From Methanosarcinales archaeon (GTDB taxonomy: Archaea; Halobacteriota; Methanosarcinia; Methanosarcinales; Methanogasteraceae): 17,456 nt of DNA. The DNA is taken from the NCBI GenBank assembly GCA_030672605.1, contig DAOVGE010000207.1:1-17456 (forward strand), written 5' to 3'. How positions within the stretch are numbered: the first letter of the stretch is position 1; each line of letters begins with the position of its first letter. Of the stretch, positions 6,904 through 14,193 are shown one piece after another. The translations under genes and the position numbers were made by a program. Under the pieces are notes generated by a model that was not told the origin of the DNA, searched no databases, and was given only the letters and a program-made list of their open reading frames with translations.

Positions 6904-7437
6904 ATGCCCAACCAACCTGACAAATCCGACCAACCAGGACTGTTACACTATGTTGTACTGGTGGCAGCGGCTGTTTTGCTCTCTGTGGTCATATTCCCAT
7001 TCCTGATCGGGATATCGATGTGGGCGATCGAATCCGGAAGCATGGAACCGAACATGTATGTGGGAGATCTGGTCATAACCCATGACGTGCCCGGTTCCGG
7101 GATTGTCACGTATCGGGATGGTGCGATCAGCGGATACGAATCCTTCGGTGAGTTCGGTGACGTTGTCCTGTATCGGAAATACGGACGCAATGGCGAGACC
7201 CCGATCATCCACCGTGCGATGTACTACGTGGACGCGGGTGAACCGATGTGGGAGGGTGGTCCGCCAGCGCCGCATGCAGGGTATATCACAAGGGGGGATG
7301 GCAATTCATACAATGACCAGTACTGCGGCGTCTGCAGAGAACCGGTACGCGAGGAATGGGTGATCGGTGTAGCGCGTTTCCGTGTGCCGTATGTGGGGTC
7401 TCTGCGTCGTGTGTGTTTAAGGATTTTAGGGGGGTGA
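6904..7437 (+). CDS. Signal peptidase I, archaeal/ER type (S26B), copy 2
   Basis: A 177-residue paralogue of the preceding peptidase. One N-terminal membrane segment (about 15-38) precedes catalytic Ser46 in IESGSMEP; His103 in TPIIHRAMYY and Asp132 in ITRGDGN follow. The CGVCREP motif is kept. From SGSMEP to the C-terminal VGSLRRV region the protein is nearly the same as copy 1, and some DNA stretches (for example 7172-7232 against 6552-6612) differ at only a few bases, indicating a recent duplication or gene conversion. The N-termini and membrane segments differ: copy 1 begins with a charged helix, copy 2 with a polar Pro/Gln/Asp stretch. Different substrate ranges are an inference. Confidence 0.9.
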   Translation: MPNQPDKSDQPGLLHYVVLVAAAVLLSVVIFPFLIGISMWAIESGSMEPNMYVGDLVITHDVPGSGIVTYRDGAISGYESFGEFGDVVLYRKYGRNGETPIIHRAMYYVDAGEPMWEGGPPAPHAGYITRGDGNSYNDQYCGVCREPVREEWVIGVARFRVPYVGSLRRVCLRILGG

Positions 7438-7521
7438 ATCAAACTTCCCAGTAAAACCGCGTAAATCATGCACAAACACAGGAGTAACCTTCGAATAATC
7501 CCGATCAAACTGCTTCCCAGT
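7438..7521. repeat. Short direct repeat at the 3' end of the ATP-grasp ligase gene
   Basis: ATCAAACTTCCCAGT at 7438-7452 and ATCAAACTGCTTCCCAGT at 7504-7521 are the same but for three inserted bases. The second copy includes the stop codon region of the ligase gene; the first begins at the end of signal peptidase 2. Confidence 0.4.
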
Positions 7522-8482
7522 CCGTTGAATCAAATTCCACGGCAAGAGCAACCCGCTCATCGAAGTCCAACCTCCCAAGATCCATCTTTTCCAGAACCTC
7601 GAGCCTGCGCTTCAGCCCGGACATGTTGGCGTTCTGAATGCTCAGTCCGGGTCGCGCATTCAATTCAAGCACAAGCGGTCCAAGTCTTTCATCTATGACG
7701 ATATCAACGCCAAGATATCCAAGCCCCACCGCTTCGTAGGATTTTGAAGCTATCACCAGAATGTCGTTCCAGAACGGGATCTCAACCTCGAGTAAGGAAG
7801 CCCCCGTATCCGGATGTACATCGATGGATCGATCTTTGCAGATTGCATGGACTGTTGTTCCTTCGGATAGTTTTATTCCGGCTCCCAGTGCCCCTTTGTG
7901 AAGATTTGCCTTGCCAGAAGACTGCCTCGTTGGCAATCGCACCATCGCCATCACTGGCACGCCCCTGTAAACGATGATCCTGACATCGGGAACGCCTTCA
8001 AAAGCCACTTTCTCCAGAGCGGGGTGGGATTTGATCAAAGATTCGAAATAGACCGGGCTGGGGTTGCCATCCATGGAATACACGCCTTCAAGTACTTCCA
8101 GGCAATGCTTCTCAATTTCCATCCGCTGTATTATCCCGCCATTTGCCAGGATCCAGCCATCATCCGATCTGCCCTTGATTACGACTATGCCTTTTCCGCC
8201 TGCACCGTTGGAAGGTTTGATTACAAATTCATCTCTTTTTAGAACCTTTTCAAGATTCTTTATCTCATGCACCGCCCTGAAAATGCCATAGACTTCAGGG
8301 AATGGTATGTTAACACTCTTGAGCAGATCCTTTGTTGTGAGTTTGTCATCCACCAATTTAAGCAGCTTTCTTGGATTTTCCTGGTATATGTGCCCTATAT
8401 TTCGCTCATTTATCCCGAGCACGCCCCTATTTTTCCCGAATATCCGTGGTAAGATCATGTCTTCAATCCTTATGCCCTTCAA
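7505..8482 (-). CDS. RimK-like ATP-grasp ligase (alpha-L-glutamate ligase-related, TIGR02291 type)
   Basis: A 325-residue ATP-grasp enzyme expected to join an amino acid or peptide to a carboxylate. From the upstream start: GVLGINERN at 20-28, LVDDKLTTKDLL at 43-54, the ATP lysine in FVIKPSNGAGGKG (K89, loop 91-98), a family-specific TRQSSGKANLHKG at 185-197, and the metal-binding ELNARPGL at 273-280. These match the alpha-L-glutamate ligase-related family, which in bacteria is encoded beside 7TM/inactive-transglutaminase proteins and a RimB-like protease. A TTG start at 8482 overlaps the 7TM gene's TGA; ATG 8458 (residue 9), with AAGG about ten bases upstream, is equally likely. The substrate is unknown. 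Overlap with the upstream gene indicates translational coupling. Confidence 0.8.
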   Translation of the reverse strand: MKGIRIEDMILPRIFGKNRGVLGINERNIGHIYQENPRKLLKLVDDKLTTKDLLKSVNIPFPEVYGIFRAVHEIKNLEKVLKRDEFVIKPSNGAGGKGIVVIKGRSDDGWILANGGIIQRMEIEKHCLEVLEGVYSMDGNPSPVYFESLIKSHPALEKVAFEGVPDVRIIVYRGVPVMAMVRLPTRQSSGKANLHKGALGAGIKLSEGTTVHAICKDRSIDVHPDTGASLLEVEIPFWNDILVIASKSYEAVGLGYLGVDIVIDERLGPLVLELNARPGLSIQNANMSGLKRRLEVLEKMDLGRLDFDERVALAVEFDSTDWEAV

Positions 8483-10305
8483 CCTTTTCTGAGCTCAGAA
8501 AACCTGAAATACTCCACCAGACGCAACCCCTTCCACCTTCCAAGGAGGACATTGAAGCCCAAAACAAGAACAAGGACTTCCGGATGCGTCATCACAATCG
8601 CCTGGAGTGTGGATAGTGAAACCACAAAGAAACATGTCACTGCAGCAACAATTGTGCCGAGACAGATTTTAAGAGCATCGAAAAGCCCCTTATCTGCTAC
8701 GGCTTTCATAAAGTTCTCAACAATGGTGGACATCACCAACAATGGAAAAACAGCGGTTTTAGCAAGAGTATAGTTACCCATTTTAATTCCGACTGTTATT
8801 ATAACTGCCATCACAATACAACACAGTGTCAGCAATATGGCGAGCCTGGGCACGATCATCAGGTTCAGACGGTCGATGGATTTACGCGAAAAGAGACCAG
8901 CCGCCAACAGAATCGCGAATAAAATCAAACCGGTTACCAGACCTGAACTGAGAAAAGCTATCGACATTATGGCAGGTCCGAAAACTCCGTACATCCGCAC
9001 TCCGATAACATTTCTGAAGATGGCTATAACCGTAGCTGCAAACGGTAGGATGAGTACGAGTTTCAGAGCTTCGAGAGGGATTTTTGATTCCGATGCCGTC
9101 AGCATCGCATCTGTTACTACCAGTCTGTGCGCGGGGGTTGTGACCAGATCATAATCAGAGACCGTGGTATAATCGACATCTTCGGAATCAAGCTCGTCTT
9201 CAACGTGCCGCCCCTGCGACTCAGCCGAGAGCAGGGCATCCCAGACCAGATCGGAGTCGTCCAGATCGGTCAAGATCAACGATTCGGGAGATGCCGCCTT
9301 CTGCAAAACTAAAGAATGCTGTTTTAACATCCCTTCCCCGATATCACTCGAAATAATCATCTTTTTACCGTCCAGCGACCTGTCTGAAACAACGTAATCT
9401 ATCAAGACGTTCAATCCGCTAACATCCCTAGCGATTAATACGACATACCCGACATCACCCATGGCACCAATGTCCATATCATGAAGATATCTTGAGTCGA
9501 AATCGATTCTTTTCTCAAAGACCGGTATCCCAAGTGCTGTTGCATAATTTCCCATCAGTCTCACAAGTTCGCAGCTGACTGAACCATCGTGGATCAGTAA
9601 AATGGAACTTGTTTCCGGCTCTTTTGTGATGCTGGCATTGGGTGTTGTGGTTTCCGATTCTTCCAACTCTTCAGAATCCTCGGTGTCTGATTCTTCGTCA
9701 TCGGTGTCGGACTCCGTGTCGTCGTCACCCTCATCGGATCCACCCTCCTCGGCGTCCCCATCGTCATCCTCATCATCGCCCGAGTCCGTATCGTCATCGG
9801 TGTCGGACTCCATAGCATCACCGCTGGTATCCGACCCCGCGCCATCCGCATCATCGTCATCGGCGTCTGACCCCTCATCGCCACCAGTGTCCGACCCCAC
9901 ACTGCCCTCATCAATAGTACCCGATCCCGTATCGTCGTCGGTATCTGTATCGGATTCTGTATCTGAGTCATCGGCGTCTGACTCTGCATCACCGTCGGCA
10001 CTCTCTGTTGTCGCCAAGCCGCCACTGGTACCGGATCTTACATCGTCGCCATCATCCGACACATACGTATCACCATCCGCATCATCGTCACCGGCGTCTG
10101 ACCCCTCCTCGCCACCAGTGTCCGACTCCGAATCACCATCGTTGTCCGACCCGGAATCACCATCATAATCATCATCCCCATCGTCGGACTCTGCACCGTC
10201 GCAATCGGCGTCCATGCTATGATATGAAGTCTCCTGATGTGCTGACACAATCAGCATACCCATCAGCAAAAGCGCAACAACAATCAGTATGGTCAATTTT
10301 TTCAT
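8479..10305 (-). CDS. Secreted acidic-repeat/7TM membrane protein (7TM_transglut-like C-terminus)
   Basis: A 608-residue protein in four parts. Residues 1-23 form a signal peptide (MKKLTILIVVALLLMGMLIV). Residues ~32-219 are low-complexity Asp/Ser/Gly/Glu/Thr with one Arg and no Lys. Residues ~234-400 form a Rossmann-like alpha/beta domain (SILLIHDGS, YVVLIARD, KMIISSDIG). Residues ~408-590 hold seven hydrophobic helices whose text (LPFAATVIAIFRNVIGVR, YGVFGPAIMSIAF, VPRLAILLTL, FNVLLGRWKGLRL) matches the 7TM domain usually fused to an inactive transglutaminase. No transglutaminase is recognisable. The ATG at 10305 is chosen over the upstream TTG/ATG extension because it begins the signal peptide. 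A TATA-like AGTTTAAC lies roughly 33 bp upstream. It overlaps the ATP-grasp gene, so the two should work together. Function is unknown. Confidence 0.8.
   Translation of the reverse strand: MKKLTILIVVALLLMGMLIVSAHQETSYHSMDADCDGAESDDGDDDYDGDSGSDNDGDSESDTGGEEGSDAGDDDADGDTYVSDDGDDVRSGTSGGLATTESADGDAESDADDSDTESDTDTDDDTGSGTIDEGSVGSDTGGDEGSDADDDDADGAGSDTSGDAMESDTDDDTDSGDDEDDDGDAEEGGSDEGDDDTESDTDDEESDTEDSEELEESETTTPNASITKEPETSSILLIHDGSVSCELVRLMGNYATALGIPVFEKRIDFDSRYLHDMDIGAMGDVGYVVLIARDVSGLNVLIDYVVSDRSLDGKKMIISSDIGEGMLKQHSLVLQKAASPESLILTDLDDSDLVWDALLSAESQGRHVEDELDSEDVDYTTVSDYDLVTTPAHRLVVTDAMLTASESKIPLEALKLVLILPFAATVIAIFRNVIGVRMYGVFGPAIMSIAFLSSGLVTGLILFAILLAAGLFSRKSIDRLNLMIVPRLAILLTLCCIVMAVIITVGIKMGNYTLAKTAVFPLLVMSTIVENFMKAVADKGLFDALKICLGTIVAAVTCFFVVSLSTLQAIVMTHPEVLVLVLGFNVLLGRWKGLRLVEYFRFSELRKG
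9844..10128. repeat. Internal direct duplication inside the acidic coding region
   Basis: The 54-bp blocks 9844-9897 and 10075-10128 differ at only a few positions. Both encode the acidic stretch around residues 62-76 and 139-153 (SDTGG, EGSDA, DDDADG). They lie within a GAT/TCN-rich region that probably grew by slippage and unequal exchange. Confidence 0.7.
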
Positions 10306-10452
10306 GTATCCAAATTCCGTTGCATCGGCATCGAAGTTAAACTTGAGCACCCCACCAGCACGAGACGGTAATGCCGTATGGTGCCAACACCGTTGTGAAG
10401 ATTTTGCAGGGCAGCGTTTCCAGACCGCATACGCCAGACGCGCACGCGAAAT

Positions 10453-11364
10453 CTACTCTACAATTCTGTGTTTGATCTCCCGCATAACCTGCCGGTGCAG
10501 GGCTACAATCATGTTTGCGAGCAGTCCAAAGATAAATAGCTGAATTCCGGTGATAATCAGCAGCGTTGCAAGAATCGTGAGCAGGACGTGCGTAATGTTG
10601 CGAAGCCACTCATCCACAACATAGATTCCAACGCCAAGTCCGATAAGCATGAAGACTGCTCCGATTGCACCGAAATATAGCAGCGGGTTGTGCATCTTCG
10701 CAAGTCGGTAGATGGTAAGTGCAATCTTGAACCCGTCACTGAGCGGATTGAGTTTTGTTGGCGCGCCATCGCGTCTGGGCAGATACATGATCGGAACCTC
10801 CGACATATTCAGATCCTTCTTGACGCATTCGACAGCAATCTCGGTCTCGATCTCAAAACCCGTTTTGTTCAGTTCGATTTCCTTATACGCCCTCTTGTTG
10901 AATGCGTGATATCCGGACAGGATATCACTGAGCCGGGTTCCATAAATGATACTGAACATCCGGTTCAATGCTTTATTCCCGAATAAATTGAGTCTCGTGA
11001 ACGCGCCCTTTGAGAAATTGGCAAACCGGTTCCCGATGACATGGTCCACATCCCTGTTCAGCACCGGCGCAAGCACAGAATCAATATCTCCTGGCAGATA
11101 CGTGCCATCGCCATCGATCATCACCAGGTACTCATCTTCGATCTCGGCGAATGCCTGCTGAATTGCCTGCCCCTTCCCCTTACCGGTCTGGACGATTACC
11201 TCCGCGCCCGCCTCCAGAGCGAGCTTGCGGGTATCGTCGGTACTGGGACCATCAATCACAACCACCCTGTAGCCCCCCGACCGAAACTCTTTCACGATGT
11301 CTGAGACCGTTTCAGCCTCGTTGAGCGTGGGGATCAGCACGCAGACATCGTTAACGTTCTTCAT
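10453..11364 (-). CDS. aglJ: Dolichyl-phosphate hexosyltransferase, AglJ family (GT2)
   Basis: A 303-residue GT2 glycosyltransferase that, in Haloferax AglJ, puts the first sugar of the N-glycan on dolichyl phosphate. Visible: the nucleotide-binding start CVLIPTLNEAETV, ID38GPSTDDT, Gly/Lys-rich TGKGKGQA, the metal-binding D84-G-D86 in MIDGDGTY, and the acceptor-side HVIGNRFAN and DILSGYHAFNKRAYK. Two C-terminal membrane helices (about 232-258 and 265-290) anchor it with the active site in the cytoplasm. NPLLYFG before the first helix is a family signature as I recall it. The start codon overlaps the Hsp20 stop (ATGA), so the two are translationally coupled. Length is usual for the family. 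Whether this strain uses it for S-layer or for the nearby surface protein is inference. Confidence 0.9.
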   Translation of the reverse strand: MKNVNDVCVLIPTLNEAETVSDIVKEFRSGGYRVVVIDGPSTDDTRKLALEAGAEVIVQTGKGKGQAIQQAFAEIEDEYLVMIDGDGTYLPGDIDSVLAPVLNRDVDHVIGNRFANFSKGAFTRLNLFGNKALNRMFSIIYGTRLSDILSGYHAFNKRAYKEIELNKTGFEIETEIAVECVKKDLNMSEVPIMYLPRRDGAPTKLNPLSDGFKIALTIYRLAKMHNPLLYFGAIGAVFMLIGLGVGIYVVDEWLRNITHVLLTILATLLIITGIQLFIFGLLANMIVALHRQVMREIKHRIVE

Positions 11365-11840
11365 GTCAGTTCGATTTGGGTCTTCGCATCGCCTGTTCGT
11401 ACAAGAGTTATGTCGATTACGCCGTTGCGATAGCTTGCAACAGCGCTGACCGGATCGACGCGTGCCGGCAGATCAAAGGTCTCCGAATATGTTTGCTCAT
11501 CGATAGTAACCTGTATCGTGAGCGTGTTTTCGGTGGCATCCATCCGGATGTTCTCCTTGTCAATTCCAGGCAGTTCGATTATCACATGCACGTTGTCATC
11601 GGTTTCAAAAATCTCAAGCAATGGTCGATATCCCTCGAGAACCGGTTCATCAACTTCGGAGCGGCTTCCGAACTCGACGATCTCAGGCACCTCTCCCGGG
11701 CGTTTGGTTATGGAGAACCCGTACGTCGCCGGACTACCATCACCAACGAGCTCCTCTATGCGATCGATCATATCCTCGAGCAAATCCTCGAAGAGATCAA
11801 AATCGATAGGCGCATCATCACGATTCCGTTTTTTTCTCAT
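11361..11840 (-). CDS. Hsp20/alpha-crystallin family small heat shock protein (GvpH-like subtype)
   Basis: A 159-residue cytoplasmic chaperone that holds unfolding proteins. The N-terminal acidic helix (FDLFEDLLEDMIDRIEELV) and YGFSITKRPGEVPEIVEFG are typical of the archaeal Hsp20/GvpH-like group. The alpha-crystallin domain runs from PLLEIFETDDNVHVIIELPG to the conserved YRNGVIDITL. The C-terminal TQIELT holds a weak I-x-I/L-like tail. I start at ATG 11840: MRKKRNRDD gives a normal N-terminus, GAGG lies about nine bases upstream, and the 24 upstream codons look non-native. The gene follows the V4R-like gene by 44 bp and overlaps aglJ by 4 bp. No gas-vesicle genes are nearby, so a gas-vesicle role is not supported. 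Confidence 0.85.
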   Translation of the reverse strand: MRKKRNRDDAPIDFDLFEDLLEDMIDRIEELVGDGSPATYGFSITKRPGEVPEIVEFGSRSEVDEPVLEGYRPLLEIFETDDNVHVIIELPGIDKENIRMDATENTLTIQVTIDEQTYSETFDLPARVDPVSAVASYRNGVIDITLVRTGDAKTQIELT

Positions 11841-11884
11841 GATATCATTCCTCACACCATCATTTTTGTCGTTACCATAAAAAG

Positions 11885-12331
11885 TTACCGTTCGAGGAGC
11901 GTAAAGGCGCATACGCCCTCTGGATTGCGGTTTTCCTTGCAGATGTATGTTTTGCGGTAGATGCTTGACGATAATCCCGCAAGAAAACCGCGAACGAAAT
12001 TACAGCTTTCTTCATCGGCATTCAGTTCGAAGACGTTCTGTAGCGTCACAACGAATTTTTCTCCCACCTCAATATCCATCTTTGTGAACCAATCGGAGAA
12101 CATCATGCTGTGCAGAATATTTCTAAATACTCCATCGGGAGTAAGGTTTTCGGGTATGCGCATGTTTCTGTAGTATTTTTCTGCGAGTTCTTTGCCGAAA
12201 CTGTACAGGATCCCCGCGCTCCCCCTGCCAATCACATCAACAAGCGAATTCATCAGCAGCACAAGATCCTCGGCTCTTGGATAAATCGGGATGTTCAGAT
12301 CCTCATTCTGTTCCATACCATTAGGTATCAT
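11885..12331 (-). CDS. V4R-domain-like regulatory protein
   Basis: A 148-residue soluble protein resembling V4R (hydrocarbon/small-molecule binding) domains. DVIGRGSAGILYSFGKELAEKY at about 33-54 fits the first conserved helix. A middle strand-rich part ends in CNFVRGFLAGLSSSIYRK, and the C-terminal ICKENRNPEGVCAFTLLE matches the conserved E-C-x-G-x-C-x-F close, with two Cys that might bind a metal. V4R domains act as sensors in transcription factors and complexes; the ligand here is unknown. The ATG begins 1 bp after the roadblock gene's TAA, and GAGG inside that gene is a suitable ribosome site, so the pair is one transcription unit. A second ATG six codons in is less likely. Confidence 0.6.
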   Translation of the reverse strand: MIPNGMEQNEDLNIPIYPRAEDLVLLMNSLVDVIGRGSAGILYSFGKELAEKYYRNMRIPENLTPDGVFRNILHSMMFSDWFTKMDIEVGEKFVVTLQNVFELNADEESCNFVRGFLAGLSSSIYRKTYICKENRNPEGVCAFTLLER

Positions 12332-12332
12332 C

Positions 12333-12710
12333 TTATAACCTCATAACTTTTATGACCTCGTCGGCAGTGTGCCGCAGCTCTATTATCACCAGTCCCACGT
12401 TGGCATCTACATCGAGCAGCACCAGAAGCGAAGCGCCGTCCAGATTGAAGACGATAACGATCCCATCACTGGTGTAAATTGTGGTGTGGTCGAATGAGGG
12501 CAAACCGAGGTTGTGAACCGATTTGTTTACCAGACCGACAATCGACGCGCTGATCGCGTGTGCGATCTGAGTGTCATAAGAGTGATCACGGAATTTATCC
12601 GCGACCTTGAGACCGTCTGCGGACGAGATGACAACCCCGCGTATGCTGCTGACGCGAGCGCTGAGGCTTGTGAGTAGCATGTTTAATTGGTCGATTGTCG
12701 TCTGAGGCAT
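12333..12710 (-). CDS. Roadblock/LC7 domain protein
   Basis: A 125-residue single-domain protein of the roadblock/LC7 family, which dimerises and regulates small GTPases in bacteria and archaea. The pattern fits: an N-terminal helix (MLLTSLSARV), the strand GVVISSADGLKVA, a long helix (IAHAISASIVGLVNKSVHNLG), TTIYTSDGIVIVFNL, and a final strand and helix (ASLLVLLDVDANVGLVIIELRHTADEV). No GTPase gene is in the window. It starts a tight minus-strand cluster with V4R-like, Hsp20 and aglJ. A TATA element at 12733-12742 sits about 27 bp before the ATG, so this is the first gene of the unit. AGGT before the ATG is a weak ribosome site. Confidence 0.85.
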   Translation of the reverse strand: MPQTTIDQLNMLLTSLSARVSSIRGVVISSADGLKVADKFRDHSYDTQIAHAISASIVGLVNKSVHNLGLPSFDHTTIYTSDGIVIVFNLDGASLLVLLDVDANVGLVIIELRHTADEVIKVMRL

Positions 12711-12732
12711 TACATAACCTGTCTAAATGATT

Positions 12733-12742
12733 CTATATATAT
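12733..12742 (-). promoter_or_regulatory. TATA box of the roadblock-V4R-Hsp20-aglJ unit
   Basis: The minus strand reads ATATATATAG here, centred about 27 bp before the ATG at 12710. It is the strongest TATA-like sequence near this cluster and predicts a very short or absent 5' leader. Confidence 0.55.
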
Positions 12743-12924
12743 GTGTTGGGTTAGTATGCAGCATCAAAATATTGTGACATAATGACTGTAAAGCATCCGG
12801 AGGCTGTATCCGTATTCACGAGCCACTGTCAAAAAACGCAGCGCAGTGCATGTGTCATGCCGTAGCCGGAGATGTTAATATAGCATGCCATTATAACAGG
12901 ATGGATCATCTCCATGTCATGAAA

Positions 12925-13272
12925 CTACACCAGAGACAACTCTCCTGTGATTGCGTCCAGCTGATCGGAGCGAGCAGGACCGATACCGAGCGCTGTGACC
13001 GTGCCCGGTGGTATCTCAGTCATGCCTGCATCAGTGATCAGCGATACCGGAAGTCCTGCAGCCTCCGCATCCATCTTCAGACTATAGAGTTCGGAAAGGT
13101 CTTTCACCTGCAAAACAATCTTCTTTTGCCCGCCTTCCTTCCATTCTCTCCTGGAACTGACGGATGCCGCTTCGGCTGACGATACCGCAGCATGCGCAAC
13201 CTGCACTGCGAGTTTTCCACGCGAGAGTTTCAGGTTCTCGCGCACGATGATGCATTGTTTGTATTCTGTCAT
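12925..13272 (-). CDS. pth2: Peptidyl-tRNA hydrolase, Pth2 family
   Basis: A 115-residue cytoplasmic enzyme that frees tRNA from peptidyl-tRNAs dropped by ribosomes. The conserved start KQCIIVRENLKLSRGKLAVQ, with K20, Q24 and H27 in AHA, and the C-terminal ITDAGMTEIPPGTVTALGIGP are diagnostic of the archaeal/eukaryotic Pth2 family. Length is exactly typical. The gene follows aroE by 78 bp on the same strand. No Shine-Dalgarno sequence is visible before ATG 13272. Confidence 0.95.
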   Translation of the reverse strand: MTEYKQCIIVRENLKLSRGKLAVQVAHAAVSSAEAASVSSRREWKEGGQKKIVLQVKDLSELYSLKMDAEAAGLPVSLITDAGMTEIPPGTVTALGIGPARSDQLDAITGELSLV

Positions 13273-13350
13273 ATTGCTAAAGGATCAATGGTCAATTGCC
13301 AAGGGTATATGTATATGTTCGGCGTGAGTTTGGCAGGGGTCGGGTCAGGA

Positions 13351-14193
13351 TCAGAGCCCCCCAAGCACAGCCTCGAGCATTACATCGAGTGGTGGCTCAA
13401 CTCCGGTCCATATCCGAAACGCCTCTGCGCCCTGATGTACGAGCATCCGCACACCACCTATCGTCATTGCGCCCATCTGTTCCGCACCCGCAAGCAGCCT
13501 GGTTTGGAGGGGGTTGTACACGATATCAAAGACGGTGAGATCCACGCGCAGGAGATCGCGCGGTACTGGCATGGCATCAACATCCGGGCACATCCCAACT
13601 GATGTGGTATTGATCAGGACATCGGCGTCTTCGACATCGCCTGATATCGCGTCCAGCCCGATGCTTCCGATCGACGGGTCTTTGTCCAGTTCTTCCAGCC
13701 CGATTCTCACATCACTTACCAGTTTCTCGCCACGCTCCACGGTTCTGTTCGCAATCACGATTTCTGCACCCTCATAAGCAAATTGGAACGCAATCGCGCG
13801 TGCCGCGCCGCCCGCGCCGATGATCACGATCTTCTTGCCAGCGACACTCACCCCCGCGTCCTCGAGCGCACGCATCGCGCCGATTCCATCGGTGTTGTAC
13901 CCCTTAATCTCATCAGCGTCAGTGAAGTCAATGGTGTTGACAGCGCCGATGCGCATCGCAATCGGATCTGGGTCAACGTACTTCAGTGCTTCTTCCTTGA
14001 GCGGGATTGTCAGGTTCAATCCCCCAAATCCTAGTGCTTTTGCTCCGTGTATCGCATCTCTGAGGTCGGAAGGGCGCACCCTGAATGCATGGTATCTGCA
14101 CGGCATCCCGAGCGCTCCGAATGCCGCGTTGTGCATGGCTGGGGACATGCTGTGCCCGATCGGATCGCCGAGAACTGCGAAGACTTTTATCAT
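13351..14193 (-). CDS. aroE: Shikimate dehydrogenase
   Basis: A 280-residue NADP-dependent enzyme that reduces 3-dehydroshikimate to shikimate in aromatic amino acid synthesis. Substrate-binding GHSMSP at 13-18, the catalytic Lys66 in NLTIPLKE and Asp102 in NTDG, and the dinucleotide loop GAGGAAR at 126-132 are all present, followed by ANRT for NADP phosphate. The usual His before the catalytic Lys (IPHK) is Leu here, a tolerated change. Length is normal. No other shikimate genes are in the window. Start ATG 14193 gives the expected MIKVFAVLGDPIGHS opening; AGTTTAAC about 30 bp upstream may be its TATA box. Confidence 0.95.
   Translation of the reverse strand: MIKVFAVLGDPIGHSMSPAMHNAAFGALGMPCRYHAFRVRPSDLRDAIHGAKALGFGGLNLTIPLKEEALKYVDPDPIAMRIGAVNTIDFTDADEIKGYNTDGIGAMRALEDAGVSVAGKKIVIIGAGGAARAIAFQFAYEGAEIVIANRTVERGEKLVSDVRIGLEELDKDPSIGSIGLDAISGDVEDADVLINTTSVGMCPDVDAMPVPRDLLRVDLTVFDIVYNPLQTRLLAGAEQMGAMTIGGVRMLVHQGAEAFRIWTGVEPPLDVMLEAVLGGL

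Noticed and set aside
9602..10168. A 188-codon plus-strand frame rich in Ser and Pro
   Set aside because: It is the exact antisense of the Asp/Ser coding repeat; GAC/GAT and TCN codons reversed give Ser, Val and Pro runs. The minus-strand protein has a signal peptide and 7TM domain.
11361..11840. Gas vesicle gene cluster suggested by the GvpH-like Hsp20
   Set aside because: No gvpA or other gas vesicle genes are present; the protein is adequately explained as a small heat shock protein.
11376..11960. A 194-codon plus-strand frame
   Set aside because: It is antisense to the Hsp20 gene, whose alpha-crystallin domain is clear.
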